Positions 1 through 9,102 of a stretch of 64,000 bases of DNA are shown piece after piece. The first letter of the stretch is position 1. Each line of letters starts with the position of its first letter. The notes beneath the pieces were generated by a model. It had not been told where the DNA came from, ran no database searches, and saw nothing but the letters and a program-made list of their open reading frames with translations. Source of the stretch: Planobacterium oryzisoli (GTDB taxonomy: Bacteria; Bacteroidota; Bacteroidia; Flavobacteriales; Weeksellaceae); assembly GCF_015354315.1 (NCBI RefSeq), contig NZ_JADKYY010000006.1:62001-126000 (forward strand), given 5' to 3'. The position numbers and the translations under genes are program-made.

Positions 1-675
1 ACCAGTGCCGGGGATCCCATAGAACTTGCCAAAAGGTATGCCCGGCAGGGGGCGGACGAATTAGTCCTTCTCGATATAACGGCCACGGTGGAGAACCGCT
101 CTACCCTGCTTTCTTTAATCGAGAACATTTCTAGGGAAGTCTATATTCCCATTACGGTGGGAGGTGGCATCAGCTCGCTCTCCCACGTACGGGCCCTACT
201 AAAAGCCGGAGCCGACAAAATATCGGTGAATTCCTCTGCCGTTAAGCGGCCAGAGCTGGTCAGGGAACTCAGCGAAGAATTCGGATCGCAGTGCATCGTC
301 GTGGCGGTGGATACTAAAAGCAGCGAAGGCACGCATTATGTGCACGTGAAAGGCGGCAGAGAGGCCACAACGATCCAGACCCTGGACTGGGTTAAGACCG
401 TAGAGGCCCTGGGCGCAGGAGAGATTCTTCTTACCTCCATGGACGCGGACGGAACAAAGGCAGGATTTGACCTACATATTACGCGCGAGGTAGCCCTTCA
501 GGTAAACCTTCCGGTAATAGCCTCCGGAGGCGCAGGGGAGATAGCACATTTTTCGGAGCTTTTCACCACTACGCGCGCTACAGGGGCACTGGCAGCCTCT
601 GTATTTCATTTCGACCAAATTCCTTTGCCAACCCTCAAACAAAGTCTTAAACAACAAAATCTACCCATACGATGA
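1..675 (+). CDS. hisF: Imidazole glycerol phosphate synthase cyclase subunit HisF (5' end missing)
   Basis: HisF closes the imidazole ring in histidine synthesis, using ammonia delivered by the HisH glutaminase and releasing IGP and AICAR. The frame is open from base 1, so the gene starts before the window; about 224 residues are visible of the usual 250 or so, and the GTG at base 88 is an internal codon. Visible TIM-barrel signatures are AGDPIELAKRY near the start, LDITAT, VGGGI and TSMDADGTKAGFD, whose first Asp corresponds to the second catalytic Asp of the family. The first catalytic Asp is outside the window. The stop overlaps the hisIE start (ATGA), indicating an operon and translational coupling. 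Confidence 0.95.
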   Translation, partial: TSAGDPIELAKRYARQGADELVLLDITATVENRSTLLSLIENISREVYIPITVGGGISSLSHVRALLKAGADKISVNSSAVKRPELVRELSEEFGSQCIVVAVDTKSSEGTHYVHVKGGREATTIQTLDWVKTVEALGAGEILLTSMDADGTKAGFDLHITREVALQVNLPVIASGGAGEIAHFSELFTTTRATGALAASVFHFDQIPLPTLKQSLKQQNLPIR

Positions 676-1262
676 ATATAGCTTTTGATAAAACTACCGG
701 TCTGGTACCGGCCATCATCCAGGATGCCACCACCCTACAGGTGCTGATGCTTGGATACATGAACCAAGAGGCCCTTGATAGCACCCTCAAGGAAAAAAAA
801 GTGTACTTCTATTCCCGCAGCAGGCAAAAACTCTGGCTAAAGGGCGAGACTTCAGGGGCTTTCCTTCATCTAGAGTCGGTGGAGATGGATTGCGATCAGG
901 ATGCTCTACTGGTAAGGGTACGGCCCGAATCGGTGGTATGCCACACGGGAAGCTTTAGCTGCTTTGGAGAAAAAAGTCCTAAAGGGTTTCTTTACGGACT
1001 GGAAGCTACCATCCGGCAGCGGCTTGAAAACGGTAGCGACTCGAGTTATACCCGCTCCCTGGTGGAAAAAGGCATCAACAAGGTAGCCCAAAAGGTGGGT
1101 GAAGAAGCCGTTGAACTCGTCATTGAGGCCAAGGACAATAATAGGGAGCTGTTCTTAGGAGAAGCTGCAGACCTTCTCTACCACACCCTTATTCTTCTTG
1201 CAGCCAAAGGCGAAGAGCTACAAAGTGTAGAGAAAGTACTTCTTGAGCGTTCCAAAGGTTAA
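672..1262 (+). CDS. hisIE: Bifunctional phosphoribosyl-AMP cyclohydrolase / phosphoribosyl-ATP pyrophosphatase HisIE
   Basis: Catalyses steps 2 and 3 of histidine synthesis. At 196 aa it has the length of a fused HisI-HisE protein. The HisI domain (about residues 1-110) shows SRSRQKLWLKGETSG followed by the metal-binding DCDQDALLV. The HisE domain (about 115-195) shows KVGEEAVELVIEAK and GEAADLLYHTLILL. The ATG overlaps the hisF stop by four bases. Its stop overlaps the stop of the convergent GNAT gene, so this is the operon end and no terminator hairpin separates the two units. Confidence 0.96.
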   Translation: MNIAFDKTTGLVPAIIQDATTLQVLMLGYMNQEALDSTLKEKKVYFYSRSRQKLWLKGETSGAFLHLESVEMDCDQDALLVRVRPESVVCHTGSFSCFGEKSPKGFLYGLEATIRQRLENGSDSSYTRSLVEKGINKVAQKVGEEAVELVIEAKDNNRELFLGEAADLLYHTLILLAAKGEELQSVEKVLLERSKG

Positions 1263-1792
1263 GAAGGTTTTTCAATTAAGTATTCCACATTTTCTCTTGG
1301 AGGCTCCCCGTGGTAGGCAACTAAGACCTCCCCTTGGTAGTGGGCACCTAGTTTTTCCATCGCACGGCGGCTGCGGTAGTTTTCTTTTCCGACATGGAAA
1401 CGTACCTTCACGTATGGGGTGTGGGTAAAAAGATAGTCCAGCATCAGGCGCTTTATCTGGGCGTTGAGTCCCGTACCCCAGTATTTTCGGGCATAAAAGG
1501 TATATCCAATGAAAATTTCCTTTTTCTTAGGGTCCCAGTCGTAAAATCGTGTCGATCCGCATAGCATTCCCGTGCGCTCGTCGCGTACTACCATTGCTCC
1601 ACCGCTCTTTATGGCGCCCTGGAAGAAATTCCGAAAATCCTCCAAGCGGTAGCGAAAAGGATTGGGATGCATCGCCCAGATAAGCGGATCGCTGGCGGCC
1701 GCATAGAGTGCGTCGAAATCGTGGGGCTCTACAGGAATAAGGCCAAAGTCCCCAATAAAGAGACTTGGTTGAAAGAGACTGGTATGTTCCAC
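1259..1792 (-). CDS. GNAT-family N-acetyltransferase (RimJ/RimL-like)
   Basis: Predicted acetyl-CoA-dependent acetyltransferase; the substrate cannot be read from sequence. The RimJ/RimL-type layout is visible: LIPVEPHDFDALYAAASDP at the N-terminus, IGYTFYARKYWGTGLNAQ in the acetyl-CoA-binding region, and NYRSRRAMEKLGAHYQGE near the end. I chose the GTG at 1792 (177 aa) because the alternative ATG at 1858 lies inside the upstream ada-like gene and would only add a non-family extension; both are in frame. The gene lies 17 bp behind ada and is probably co-transcribed with it. Confidence 0.8.
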   Translation of the reverse strand: MEHTSLFQPSLFIGDFGLIPVEPHDFDALYAAASDPLIWAMHPNPFRYRLEDFRNFFQGAIKSGGAMVVRDERTGMLCGSTRFYDWDPKKKEIFIGYTFYARKYWGTGLNAQIKRLMLDYLFTHTPYVKVRFHVGKENYRSRRAMEKLGAHYQGEVLVAYHGEPPRENVEYLIEKPS

Positions 1793-1809
1793 GGTCCAAG
1801 AATTTAATT

Positions 1810-2853
1810 TTATAAAAGTATGGCTTTTTCTAGTTCCAGGAGTTTTTGTTTTCTCCATATCCCCCCTCCGTAGCCTGTCAAATGGCCGTTTAGGCCAATA
1901 ACCCGGTGGCAGGGGATGAGAATGGATATCTTGTTTTTACCGTTGGCAAGGGCCACGGCGCGCACCGCCTTGGGACTGCCCAGGATCTGCGCCTGCTTCT
2001 GATAGGAAACCACCGTACCGTAGGGGATACCCCGCAGCACCTCCCAAACCTGCTTTTGAAAGTCGGTACCAATCGGATCCAAGGGAACGGAAAACTCGGT
2101 ACGGAATCCTTCAAAATACTCAGAAAGCTCCTTTTCGAGCGCTTGTAAAAGGGGACTCTCCCCTACTACTATCTGCGCACCAAGGCGCTTTTCAATATCC
2201 TTTAGTTCGGTCTCCAAAGCCCAACGGTCGGAAAACTCCAATAGGCAAATGCCGCGCGCACTGCTGCAGGCCACCATGGTTCCAAGAGGTGTTTCCAAAC
2301 GTTTTAATTCCACCCGTGTTTTGGTAGCGCTTTGGGAAGGAGATACCTTATAAAGATTTTTGAATGCCTCGGTAAAACCGCTTAGACTCTCGTATCCACT
2401 CTCCAGGGCTACGGAAGGAATACTTTCCCCGTCTTGAAGTTTCTTAAAGGCACTGTTGATTCTAAGGGTGCGCTGAAAACTGTGGAAACTCATCCCGTAC
2501 TGCTTTTGAAAATACCTGCGAATGGCCGTGGGGTCAATCTGTCGCGCGCGCAGATCCTGATCCCTAAGCTTTAGTGAGGGGTCTGCAAGTAGCTCACTTA
2601 GAAGCTGCTGGTATAGCTTAGGCGTTGCGTCGGGGTTCTCAAGTGGAGTGCAGACCTTGCAGGGCCGATATCCCTTCAGCATTGCCGATTTAGCAGAGAA
2701 GAAGAATTCCACGTTCTGCCGTTTGGGTTTTCTTGCGCGGCAGGTGGGCCGGCAAAAAATACCGGTGGTCTTTACTCCCATCCAAAAAACCCCTTCAAAC
2801 GAGGGGTCTTTCTGTAAGGAGGCCTGGTACATTGTATCTTCTGAGAGTTCCAT
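1810..2853 (-). CDS. ada: Ada-type bifunctional DNA alkylation repair protein and AraC-like regulator
   Basis: Three-part Ada architecture in 347 aa. The N-terminal zinc/methylphosphotriester domain has FCRPTC near residues 33-38 and a second PCKVC cysteine pair. An AraC-type HTH follows at about residues 95-185. The C-terminal O6-methylguanine methyltransferase domain has the acceptor motif PCHRVIG. In the family the protein accepts methyl groups on both cysteines and, once methylated, activates alkylation-response genes. The ATG at 2853 is preferred over one at 2922 because a TACCTTTG -7 element lies between them (2876-2883). The GNAT gene follows 17 bp downstream. Confidence 0.9.
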   Translation of the reverse strand: MELSEDTMYQASLQKDPSFEGVFWMGVKTTGIFCRPTCRARKPKRQNVEFFFSAKSAMLKGYRPCKVCTPLENPDATPKLYQQLLSELLADPSLKLRDQDLRARQIDPTAIRRYFQKQYGMSFHSFQRTLRINSAFKKLQDGESIPSVALESGYESLSGFTEAFKNLYKVSPSQSATKTRVELKRLETPLGTMVACSSARGICLLEFSDRWALETELKDIEKRLGAQIVVGESPLLQALEKELSEYFEGFRTEFSVPLDPIGTDFQKQVWEVLRGIPYGTVVSYQKQAQILGSPKAVRAVALANGKNKISILIPCHRVIGLNGHLTGYGGGIWRKQKLLELEKAILL

Positions 2854-2875
2854 AAGCTGGTTTATTGGTACGGTC

Positions 2876-2883
2876 CAAAGGTA
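2876..2883 (-). promoter_or_regulatory. Bacteroidete -7 element for ada
   Basis: TACCTTTG on the minus strand matches the TAnnTTTG consensus. It predicts transcription starting near 2871, about 18 nt before the ATG at 2853, which supports that start. The -33 element is not clear. Confidence 0.6.
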
Positions 2884-2928
2884 GCATGAGGCGGTTTTGG
2901 ACTGCAACCGAAAAATGAGCAAGTATTT

Positions 2929-3513
2929 TTATTTCTCACGTTCAATGCCTCGGATTTCCATCAGCTTTTCTTGAATACGGCCTAGTTTTTCAGTACCTGC
3001 GGCCTCTACAGGAATGCGCACCGCTGTGCGGTCCCACTCCATCACTATATGGGCCTTATGCTCTGAGACGGGCTGGATGGAAATTTCAAAATATTCCTGC
3101 GATGTAGGCAATTTTTCTACCGGCACCTCTACCGAGAGCACGTCCTTTGACGCGTCGTACTGCGTACCCCAAGACTGGGAGTCCGAACTTAGGATCACCC
3201 GCCACTTGGAGGCAGAAGGTTCCACAAAGAGTCCGTAGGTTCCTGAAGAAACATTCTTGCCTTGCAGTAAAACGCCTTGGGAAAAAGTGATTTTGGTGGA
3301 AGAATTTGCCCCTGCCCTCCAGACTTTACCGTAGGGCACAAGAGCGCCGAAAATTTCGCGTCCCTTTACTGCCGGTCTACCGTAGTCTACCGTAATCTTG
3401 GAAAGGGAAAATTGCTGCTCTACTTTGGCCCGTGGAGAGGCCGCAGGAAGGGTATACTGCGCAAAGGTGTAGGCGGATGCACATAATAAGGCGGTAATAA
3501 GTATTTTTTTCAT
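2929..3513 (-). CDS. DUF2911 domain exported protein
   Basis: 194 aa protein of unknown function. The N-terminus (MKKILITALLCASAYTFA) is a signal peptide, so it is exported to the periplasm or outer membrane. The DUF2911 core is recognisable from SPRAKVEQQFSLSKITVDYGRP, the YGKVWRAGANSSTKITF segment and the GTYGLFVEP strand. The family is common in Bacteroidetes and its role is not established. A TATCTTTA -7-like element lies at 3532-3539, giving a short leader. It is transcribed from its own promoter toward ada. Confidence 0.85.
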   Translation of the reverse strand: MKKILITALLCASAYTFAQYTLPAASPRAKVEQQFSLSKITVDYGRPAVKGREIFGALVPYGKVWRAGANSSTKITFSQGVLLQGKNVSSGTYGLFVEPSASKWRVILSSDSQSWGTQYDASKDVLSVEVPVEKLPTSQEYFEISIQPVSEHKAHIVMEWDRTAVRIPVEAAGTEKLGRIQEKLMEIRGIEREK

Positions 3514-3531
3514 GGGTTAAAGGTTTATGGA

Positions 3532-3539
3532 TAAAGATA
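3532..3539 (-). promoter_or_regulatory. -7 element for the DUF2911 gene
   Basis: TATCTTTA on the minus strand is one base from TAnnTTTG and lies 19 bases upstream of the ATG. Confidence 0.45.
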
Positions 3540-3573
3540 CAGATTTTTCCTTTTTGAAAAAGTCTCCCCGAGG

Positions 3574-3613
3574 ACTTAAAAAACAAAGCGGCGCTCCTTC
3601 TAAAAAGCGCCGC
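3574..3613 (-). terminator. Rho-independent terminator after carB
   Basis: GCGGCGC (3607-3613) pairs with GCGCCGC-complementary bases at 3588-3594 to form a GC-rich stem. On the minus strand it is followed by TTTGTTTTTT. It ends the pyrB-carA-carB unit. Confidence 0.85.
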
Positions 3614-3642
3614 CTGGTTAAAGCATTGTTATTTTCTTAAGA

Positions 3643-6600
3643 CTATACCATGGGTTGCATACGGAAGCTCATGCTTTCGATAACCTTAAGGATAGCCTCG
3701 ACCGTATCCATGGAGGTCAGACACGGTACTCCATTTTCCACCGACATGCGGCGGATCTGAAAACCGTCTCTTTCGGCCTGTTTGCCTTTGGTAGTTGTAT
3801 TGACAACATACTGCACCTTCCCTTTTTGAATCAGATCGATAAGGTTTACATTCTCTTCTCCGATCTTGTATCCGATTTTTACAGGAATCCCTTTGCTTTG
3901 GAAATACTTGGCCGTGCCTTCCGTGGCCCAGATACGAAATCCTACCTGGTGGAACCGCTCGGCAAAGACCGCCGCTTCCTCCTTATGTTTGTCGGCTACA
4001 GTAAAGAGTATGGAACCGTGGGTAGGCACTTTGCGTCCTGCGGCGATAAACCCTTTATAGAGGGCTTTCTCCAGGGTGGAATCTTTACCCATCACCTCAC
4101 CGGTGGACTTCATTTCCGGACCGAGAGAGGTGTCTACCTTAGCAAGCTTGGAGAAAGAGAAGACAGGCACCTTAACATACACCCCGTCTTTGGAAGGAAC
4201 CAGTCCGCTGTGGTAGCCCATATCCTTTAGTTTCTCACCCAAAATTACCTTGGTGGCAAGATTGGCCATCGGAACTCCGGTTATTTTGGACAGAAACGGT
4301 ACGGTACGTGAGGACCGAGGGTTGACCTCGATGACGTATACCTGGTTTTCAAAGAGCACGTACTGGATATTCATCAGACCCTTCACCCCAAGACCCAGGG
4401 CCAGTCGCTGGGTGTAATCCACCAGCTGGGCCGTGCAGTGCGCGTTGATATTCTGTGGAGGATACACCGCTATGGAGTCTCCACTGTGCACGCCGGCGCG
4501 TTCGATATGTTCCATGATTCCCGGAATCACCACCGTTTCTCCGTCGCAGATGGCATCCACTTCCACTTCCTTTCCGGTCATATACTTATCTACAAGGATT
4601 GGATGCTCTGGAGAAGCCTCCACGGCATGGTCCATATAGTGGGAAAGTTCCTGCTCGTTGTAGACGATTTCCATGGCGCGTCCTCCAAGCACGTAGCTTG
4701 GGCGCACCAGTACAGGATATCCGATCTCGTTTGCTATCTCCACAGCGCCTTCCTTGGAAAAACAGGTCTTGCCAAGGGGTTGTGGTATACCTAGCTCCTG
4801 CAGTGCCTTTTCAAACTTATCGCGATTTTCAGCCCGGTCCAAATCCTCCAAGGAGGTACCCAGAATCTTGACTCCGTGTGCTGCTATTTTATCCGCTAAG
4901 TTGATGGCTGTCTGTCCACCGAACTGTACCACTACCCCTTCGGGTTTTTCCAGCTCGATAATGTTCATCACATCCTCTTCGGTAAGCGGCTCAAAGTACA
5001 ACTTATCCGATATGGAGAAATCAGTGGACACCGTCTCTGGATTGTTGTTGATGATAATAGCCTCGTATCCTAGCTGCTTGATGGCCCAAACGCTGTGCAC
5101 CGTTGCGTAGTCGAATTCCACGCCCTGCCCGATACGGATCGGTCCGGAGCCCAGGACCACCACTTTGCGGTTACTTGAAACCACACTTTCGTTTTCCTGT
5201 TCGTAGGTTCCGTAGAAGTACGGAGTGTCGCTTTCAAATTCTGCGGCGCAGGTATCGACCATCTTGTAGGTAGGCATGATACCCAATTTCTTTCTCAGTT
5301 CAAAGACTTCCCTTTGCGTAACGCCCCAGTGGTGAGCGATATTCTTGTCGGAGAAGCCCATTTTTTTGGCCGTTAAAAGAACCTCCCCGTCGTGTTTTGC
5401 CCCGGCAATCACCTTCTCATAATCGATTAGTTTCTTTAATTTCCATATGAAGAACGGGTCTATCTTGCTCCATTCTACGATCTGCTCCCAGTCGTATCCT
5501 TTTCGTAAGGCATCACCGATAATAAACAGTCGCTCGTCGTCACAGACGCGTATTCTGCGCTCTATTTCCTCTGCGGTAAGGGCCTCGGCCTGCGTGCTCT
5601 TCAGCCCCAAATGGCGGATTCCGGTTTCCAGGGAGCGAATGGCCTTCTGGATACTTTCCTCAAAGGTCCTTCCGATGGCCATAACCTCCCCAGTAGCTTT
5701 CATCTGCGTGGAGAGCCTGCGGTCGGCCGTCTCGAACTTATCAAAAGGGAACCTTGGGATCTTGGTCACTACATAATCCAGCGCCGGTTCAAAACATGCA
5801 TAGGTCTTGCCTGTTACAGGATTGAGCATCTCATCCAGAGTAAGTCCTACCGCGATCTTGGCAGCCAGCTTGGCAATAGGATAGCCCGTGGCTTTACTGG
5901 CCAGGGCCGAGGAGCGCGATACCCGAGGATTTACCTCAATGATATAGTATTTGTAGGAATGGGGATCGAGCGCAAGCTGTACATTGCATCCCCCCTCTAT
6001 TCCTAGGGCCCGTATGATCTTAAGCGATGCGTTTCGAAGCATCTGGTATTCGCGGTCGGAAAGTGTCTGTGAAGGAGCTACCACGATGCTGTCTCCCGTA
6101 TGCACGCCCACGGGATCCACATTTTCCATGTTACACACCACGATGGCATTGTCGTTGGCATCACGCATCACTTCGTATTCAATTTCCTTGAATCCTGCAA
6201 TGGAACGCTCTATTAGACACTGGGTGACGGGCGAATATTTAAGTCCAAGCTCGGTGATTTCCTTGAGCTGCGTCTCGTCGGTGGCAATTCCCCCACCGGT
6301 CCCTCCCATCGTAAAGGCGGGACGAACAATAACAGGATAGCCAATGGACTGCGCAAACTCTACAGCCCCCTCCACCGTGGTGACGATGTCGCTTTCGGGT
6401 ACCGGTTCACCCAGTTCGCGCATAAGCTCCCTAAAGAGGTCTCTGTCTTCGGCCTGGTTGATGGCCGAAAGCTTCGTACCCAGCACCTCCACTTCGCATT
6501 CCTCCAATATTCCTGATTTCTCGAGCTCAATGGCCATATTAAGACCTATCTGTCCTCCCAAGGTCGGCAGCAGTGCATCGGGACGTTCCTTTCGGATAAT

Positions 6601-6825
6601 ATGGGATACGAATTCCAGGGAAATCGGTTCAATATATACTTTGTCGGCAATCTCGACATCGGTCATGATGGTGGCTGGATTGGAATTGATCAGAATTACG
6701 CGGTAGCCTTCCTCACGAAGTGCCAGACAGGCCTGGGTACCTGCATAATCGAACTCTGCTGCCTGGCCGATGATGATCGGACCGGATCCAATGACAAGGA
6801 TGGTATTTATATCTGTTCGTTTCAT
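3643..6825 (-). CDS. carB: Carbamoyl-phosphate synthase large subunit
   Basis: Makes carbamoyl phosphate from bicarbonate, ammonia and two ATP, feeding pyrimidine and arginine synthesis. At 1060 aa it is full length. Two homologous ATP-grasp halves are visible: [20 protein letters not shown] opens the first and [16 protein letters not shown] (about residue 560) opens the second. Each half has an ATP-grasp metal-binding segment ([34 protein letters not shown]). The C-terminal 130 or so residues form the MGS-like allosteric domain that binds effectors such as UMP in the family. carA is 3 bp upstream, so the subunits are co-translated. Confidence 0.97.
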   Translation of the reverse strand: MKRTDINTILVIGSGPIIIGQAAEFDYAGTQACLALREEGYRVILINSNPATIMTDVEIADKVYIEPISLEFVSHIIRKERPDALLPTLGGQIGLNMAIELEKSGILEECEVEVLGTKLSAINQAEDRDLFRELMRELGEPVPESDIVTTVEGAVEFAQSIGYPVIVRPAFTMGGTGGGIATDETQLKEITELGLKYSPVTQCLIERSIAGFKEIEYEVMRDANDNAIVVCNMENVDPVGVHTGDSIVVAPSQTLSDREYQMLRNASLKIIRALGIEGGCNVQLALDPHSYKYYIIEVNPRVSRSSALASKATGYPIAKLAAKIAVGLTLDEMLNPVTGKTYACFEPALDYVVTKIPRFPFDKFETADRRLSTQMKATGEVMAIGRTFEESIQKAIRSLETGIRHLGLKSTQAEALTAEEIERRIRVCDDERLFIIGDALRKGYDWEQIVEWSKIDPFFIWKLKKLIDYEKVIAGAKHDGEVLLTAKKMGFSDKNIAHHWGVTQREVFELRKKLGIMPTYKMVDTCAAEFESDTPYFYGTYEQENESVVSSNRKVVVLGSGPIRIGQGVEFDYATVHSVWAIKQLGYEAIIINNNPETVSTDFSISDKLYFEPLTEEDVMNIIELEKPEGVVVQFGGQTAINLADKIAAHGVKILGTSLEDLDRAENRDKFEKALQELGIPQPLGKTCFSKEGAVEIANEIGYPVLVRPSYVLGGRAMEIVYNEQELSHYMDHAVEASPEHPILVDKYMTGKEVEVDAICDGETVVIPGIMEHIERAGVHSGDSIAVYPPQNINAHCTAQLVDYTQRLALGLGVKGLMNIQYVLFENQVYVIEVNPRSSRTVPFLSKITGVPMANLATKVILGEKLKDMGYHSGLVPSKDGVYVKVPVFSFSKLAKVDTSLGPEMKSTGEVMGKDSTLEKALYKGFIAAGRKVPTHGSILFTVADKHKEEAAVFAERFHQVGFRIWATEGTAKYFQSKGIPVKIGYKIGEENVNLIDLIQKGKVQYVVNTTTKGKQAERDGFQIRRMSVENGVPCLTSMDTVEAILKVIESMSFRMQPMV

Positions 6826-6828
6826 TCT

Positions 6829-7911
6829 TTAGTTGCTTTTAACTGGGTGCTGCTGCATTAGGGTGATAAATTCATCGAAAAGGTAGTTGGCATCTTCCGG
6901 ACCTGGACTCGCCTCAGGATGGTACTGCACAGAGAAACACGGATATTTGGTGTGTCGAAGACCCTCGTTGGTACGGTCATTAAGCGCAATGTGGGTCTGC
7001 TCCAGTCCGGTTCCTTCCAGACTCTCACTGTCCACTGCGTAGCCGTGGTTCTGAGAAGTAATCGACACGGTATTTCTCTTAAGGTCCAAAACCGGGTGGT
7101 TTCCACCACGGTGTCCGAACTTGAGCTTGAAGGTACGGGCGCCACACGCAAGGCCTATAAGCTGGTGGCCCAAACAGATTCCAAAAATAGGGACTTTCCC
7201 AAGTAGGCCCTGGATAAGCTCCTGAGCACCTTTCACGTCCTGGGGATCTCCCGGGCCATTGGAAAGCATGACGCCATCCGGCGATAAAAGCAAGAGCTCC
7301 TCAGCAGTGATATCGTGCGATACCACTGTGATATCACAATCGCGGCGTGAGAGTTCACGTATGATTCCCAGCTTGCTTCCAAAATCCACAAGCACTACTT
7401 TCAGACCTCTACCGGGAGCCGCATACGGCGTCTTGGTTGATACTTGCTCCACCTGATTGGTAGGACTTGGATTTAAGCGCATGTTCTCCAAGGCCTGCTC
7501 CTTGCTCGCATCAGCGTCCAGGATCATTCCCCGCACTACCCCTTTACTTCTAATAAGCCGGGTTAGTGCCCTAGTATCCACGCCCTGAATGCCTGCAATC
7601 CCCTTTTTGCTTAGAAGGGCATCGAGATCCATCTGGGAGCGGAAATTGGAAGGATAATCGCAGAGTTCGCGCACGATAAGTCCCTTAATGGAAGGCTGAA
7701 TACTCTCGAAATCGTCACGGTTTATTCCGTAGTTTCCTATGAGTGGATAAGTCATCGTTACGATCTGTCCACAATAGGAAGGATCGGAAAGAAGTTCCTG
7801 GTACCCTGTCATCGAAGTGTTGAACACCACTTCCCCATCGGTCGCATCCAGTGCTCCGAAGCCTTCGCCCCAAAATACCTCACCGGATTCTAAAAGTAAT
7901 TTCTTTTTCAT
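6829..7911 (-). CDS. carA: Carbamoyl-phosphate synthase small subunit (glutaminase)
   Basis: Hydrolyses glutamine and channels ammonia to CarB. At 360 aa it is normal length. The N-terminal CPSase domain contains GEVVFNTSMTGYQE. The class I glutamine amidotransferase domain has the nucleophile elbow FGICLGHQLIGLACG and the His/Glu of QYHPEASPGPEDA. The start directly follows an A-rich stretch with no Shine-Dalgarno sequence. It lies between pyrB (85 bp upstream) and carB (3 bp downstream). The pyrB-carA gap holds a terminator-like hairpin and a second hairpin near the start codon. Confidence 0.97.
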   Translation of the reverse strand: MKKKLLLESGEVFWGEGFGALDATDGEVVFNTSMTGYQELLSDPSYCGQIVTMTYPLIGNYGINRDDFESIQPSIKGLIVRELCDYPSNFRSQMDLDALLSKKGIAGIQGVDTRALTRLIRSKGVVRGMILDADASKEQALENMRLNPSPTNQVEQVSTKTPYAAPGRGLKVVLVDFGSKLGIIRELSRRDCDITVVSHDITAEELLLLSPDGVMLSNGPGDPQDVKGAQELIQGLLGKVPIFGICLGHQLIGLACGARTFKLKFGHRGGNHPVLDLKRNTVSITSQNHGYAVDSESLEGTGLEQTHIALNDRTNEGLRHTKYPCFSVQYHPEASPGPEDANYLFDEFITLMQQHPVKSN

Positions 7912-7967
7912 TATTTTTTTTTTTGCCTTCCTGGCAGTCTGCCGGAATGAAGCTATTACTGTATTCT

Positions 7968-7990
7968 AAAAAAAATGGGCACTGGGCCCA
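7968..7990 (-). terminator. Terminator-like hairpin between pyrB and carA
   Basis: On the minus strand TGGGC pairs with GCCCA across a 5-nt loop and is followed by eight T. It lies right after the pyrB stop. The stem is only 5 bp, so read-through into carA is likely. It may lower carAB expression relative to pyrB, or carAB may have its own promoter. Confidence 0.5.
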
Positions 7991-7996
7991 CTATAA

Positions 7997-8896
7997 TTAA
8001 TTGATCTCTTTAAAGGAAAAACCTCTTTGCTCCAGCGCATTTTTTAAAATTGCCATTCTGGTAAACACACCGTTTTCAATCTGCTTGAAAATCCTCGAGC
8101 GCGGAGATTCTACTAGCTCCGGAGCTATTTCCACGCCCTGGTTGATGGGGCCGGGATGCATAATAATAGCGCCCGGTTTCATTTTCTTCTCCCGCTCCAG
8201 AGTGAGTCCATAGCGCTGATGGTACTCTCCAGGAGCTAGATGGAACTTCTGACGGTGGCGCTCGTGTTGGATACGCAGCATGATCAGTACGTCCACTTCA
8301 GGGATCAGATGATCAAAATTACGGTACGTACCGTTCATCATCGCTCCATGGTCAAACCAGTCCTCGGGTCCTGAGAAATGCACCTTGGCTCCCAGCCTTC
8401 GTAAGGCATCCGCATCGGAATTCGCTACCCGCGAATGCTTCACATCCCCAATAATACCCACGGTCAGTCCCTGAAAACTTCCAAATTCCTGCTTTATGGT
8501 CATAAGGTCCAAGAGTCCCTGGCTAGGATGGTGTCCGGTACCGTCTCCTGCATTAATTATAGAGATATCCAGGTCCTTGAGTTGGTTATAATAACGGTCG
8601 TCAGGATGACGAATTACCAAAAGATCCAGACCTAGTGCCTTTAAGGTCTTGACGGTATCGAGAAGTGTCTCCCCTTTATTCAGGGAGCTGGTCTGTATAT
8701 TGAATGGAACAACCTGTAGTCCCAGACGTCTTTCGGCCATATCGAAGCTCACGATGGTACGCGTGCTGCTTTCGAAAAATAAATTGGACACGTAGATAGG
8801 CTGTGTGGCCTGTACTGCTTTTCCATTGGCAAAGTCAATACTGTCTGCGAGAATGCGTTCAATGAGTTCTTTGCTTAGACGGGAAAGTTTAATCAT
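7997..8896 (-). CDS. pyrB: Aspartate carbamoyltransferase catalytic subunit
   Basis: Condenses carbamoyl phosphate and aspartate in the committed step of pyrimidine synthesis. The 299 aa protein has the carbamoyl-phosphate loop FFESSTRTIVSFDMAERRLG at about residues 47-66, the HPSQGLLDLMT region, and HPGPINQGVEI near the C-terminus. No pyrI regulatory subunit is adjacent, so if the operon is uridine-nucleotide responsive the control could lie in the unusual leader (8929-9044), which contains a short reading frame and a terminator. First gene of pyrB-carA-carB. Confidence 0.96.
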   Translation of the reverse strand: MIKLSRLSKELIERILADSIDFANGKAVQATQPIYVSNLFFESSTRTIVSFDMAERRLGLQVVPFNIQTSSLNKGETLLDTVKTLKALGLDLLVIRHPDDRYYNQLKDLDISIINAGDGTGHHPSQGLLDLMTIKQEFGSFQGLTVGIIGDVKHSRVANSDADALRRLGAKVHFSGPEDWFDHGAMMNGTYRNFDHLIPEVDVLIMLRIQHERHRQKFHLAPGEYHQRYGLTLEREKKMKPGAIIMHPGPINQGVEIAPELVESPRSRIFKQIENGVFTRMAILKNALEQRGFSFKEIN

Positions 8897-8928
8897 GTTT
8901 TTTTGAATTTTATATTCTAAAAGTACAT

Positions 8929-8957
8929 AAAAAAAACGAAGCCAAAAAGACTTCGTT
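8929..8957 (-). terminator. Attenuator terminator in the pyrB leader
   Basis: On the minus strand a 9-bp stem (8949-8957 with 8935-8943, one G-U pair) carries a five-U loop and is followed directly by a run of T (8929-8936). It lies 33 bases before the pyrB ATG and downstream of the predicted promoter, so it would stop transcripts before pyrB unless prevented from folding. Confidence 0.85.
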
Positions 8958-9030
8958 AATGATAAATATTATAGGAACGGTCGGTCTTAGAGCCGAACCA
9001 GTATACTTCAAAATGCACCATTTCCTTCAT
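8956..9030 (-). CDS. Putative pyrB leader peptide, 24 codons
   Basis: A 24-codon frame runs from ATG at 9030 to TAA at 8958-8956. The stop sits on the first bases of the terminator stem. The peptide is rich in aromatic residues (VHFEVYWFG, then SYNIYH). Within it, GGTTCGG and CCGACC can form a hairpin around 8978-8999, followed by a T-rich stretch (8961-8976) that could pause RNA polymerase. This matches the logic of the E. coli pyrBI attenuator (pause hairpin, U-rich pause, ribosome reaching the terminator), but the peptide itself is not one I recognise. The -7 element ends 6 bases before the ATG, so the message would be nearly leaderless. Translation is an inference. Confidence 0.5.
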   Translation of the reverse strand: MKEMVHFEVYWFGSKTDRSYNIYH

Positions 9031-9036
9031 TGGGTG

Positions 9037-9044
9037 CAAAGATA
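9037..9044 (-). promoter_or_regulatory. -7 element of the pyrB-carA-carB promoter
   Basis: TATCTTTG on the minus strand is a perfect TAnnTTTG match. It puts the transcription start at about 9032, just before the leader ATG at 9030. I see no canonical TTG -33 element at the usual spacing. Confidence 0.65.
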
Positions 9045-9102
9045 AAAATTATTTGCGAACTAGAAAAAATTTCTTTTCACAACTGAGCTGTAATTTCAAT
9101 AA

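Noticed and set aside
3655-6706. Long open frames on the plus strand opposite carB
   Set aside because: They are antisense shadows of a GC-rich coding gene; no family resemblance or promoter in either direction.
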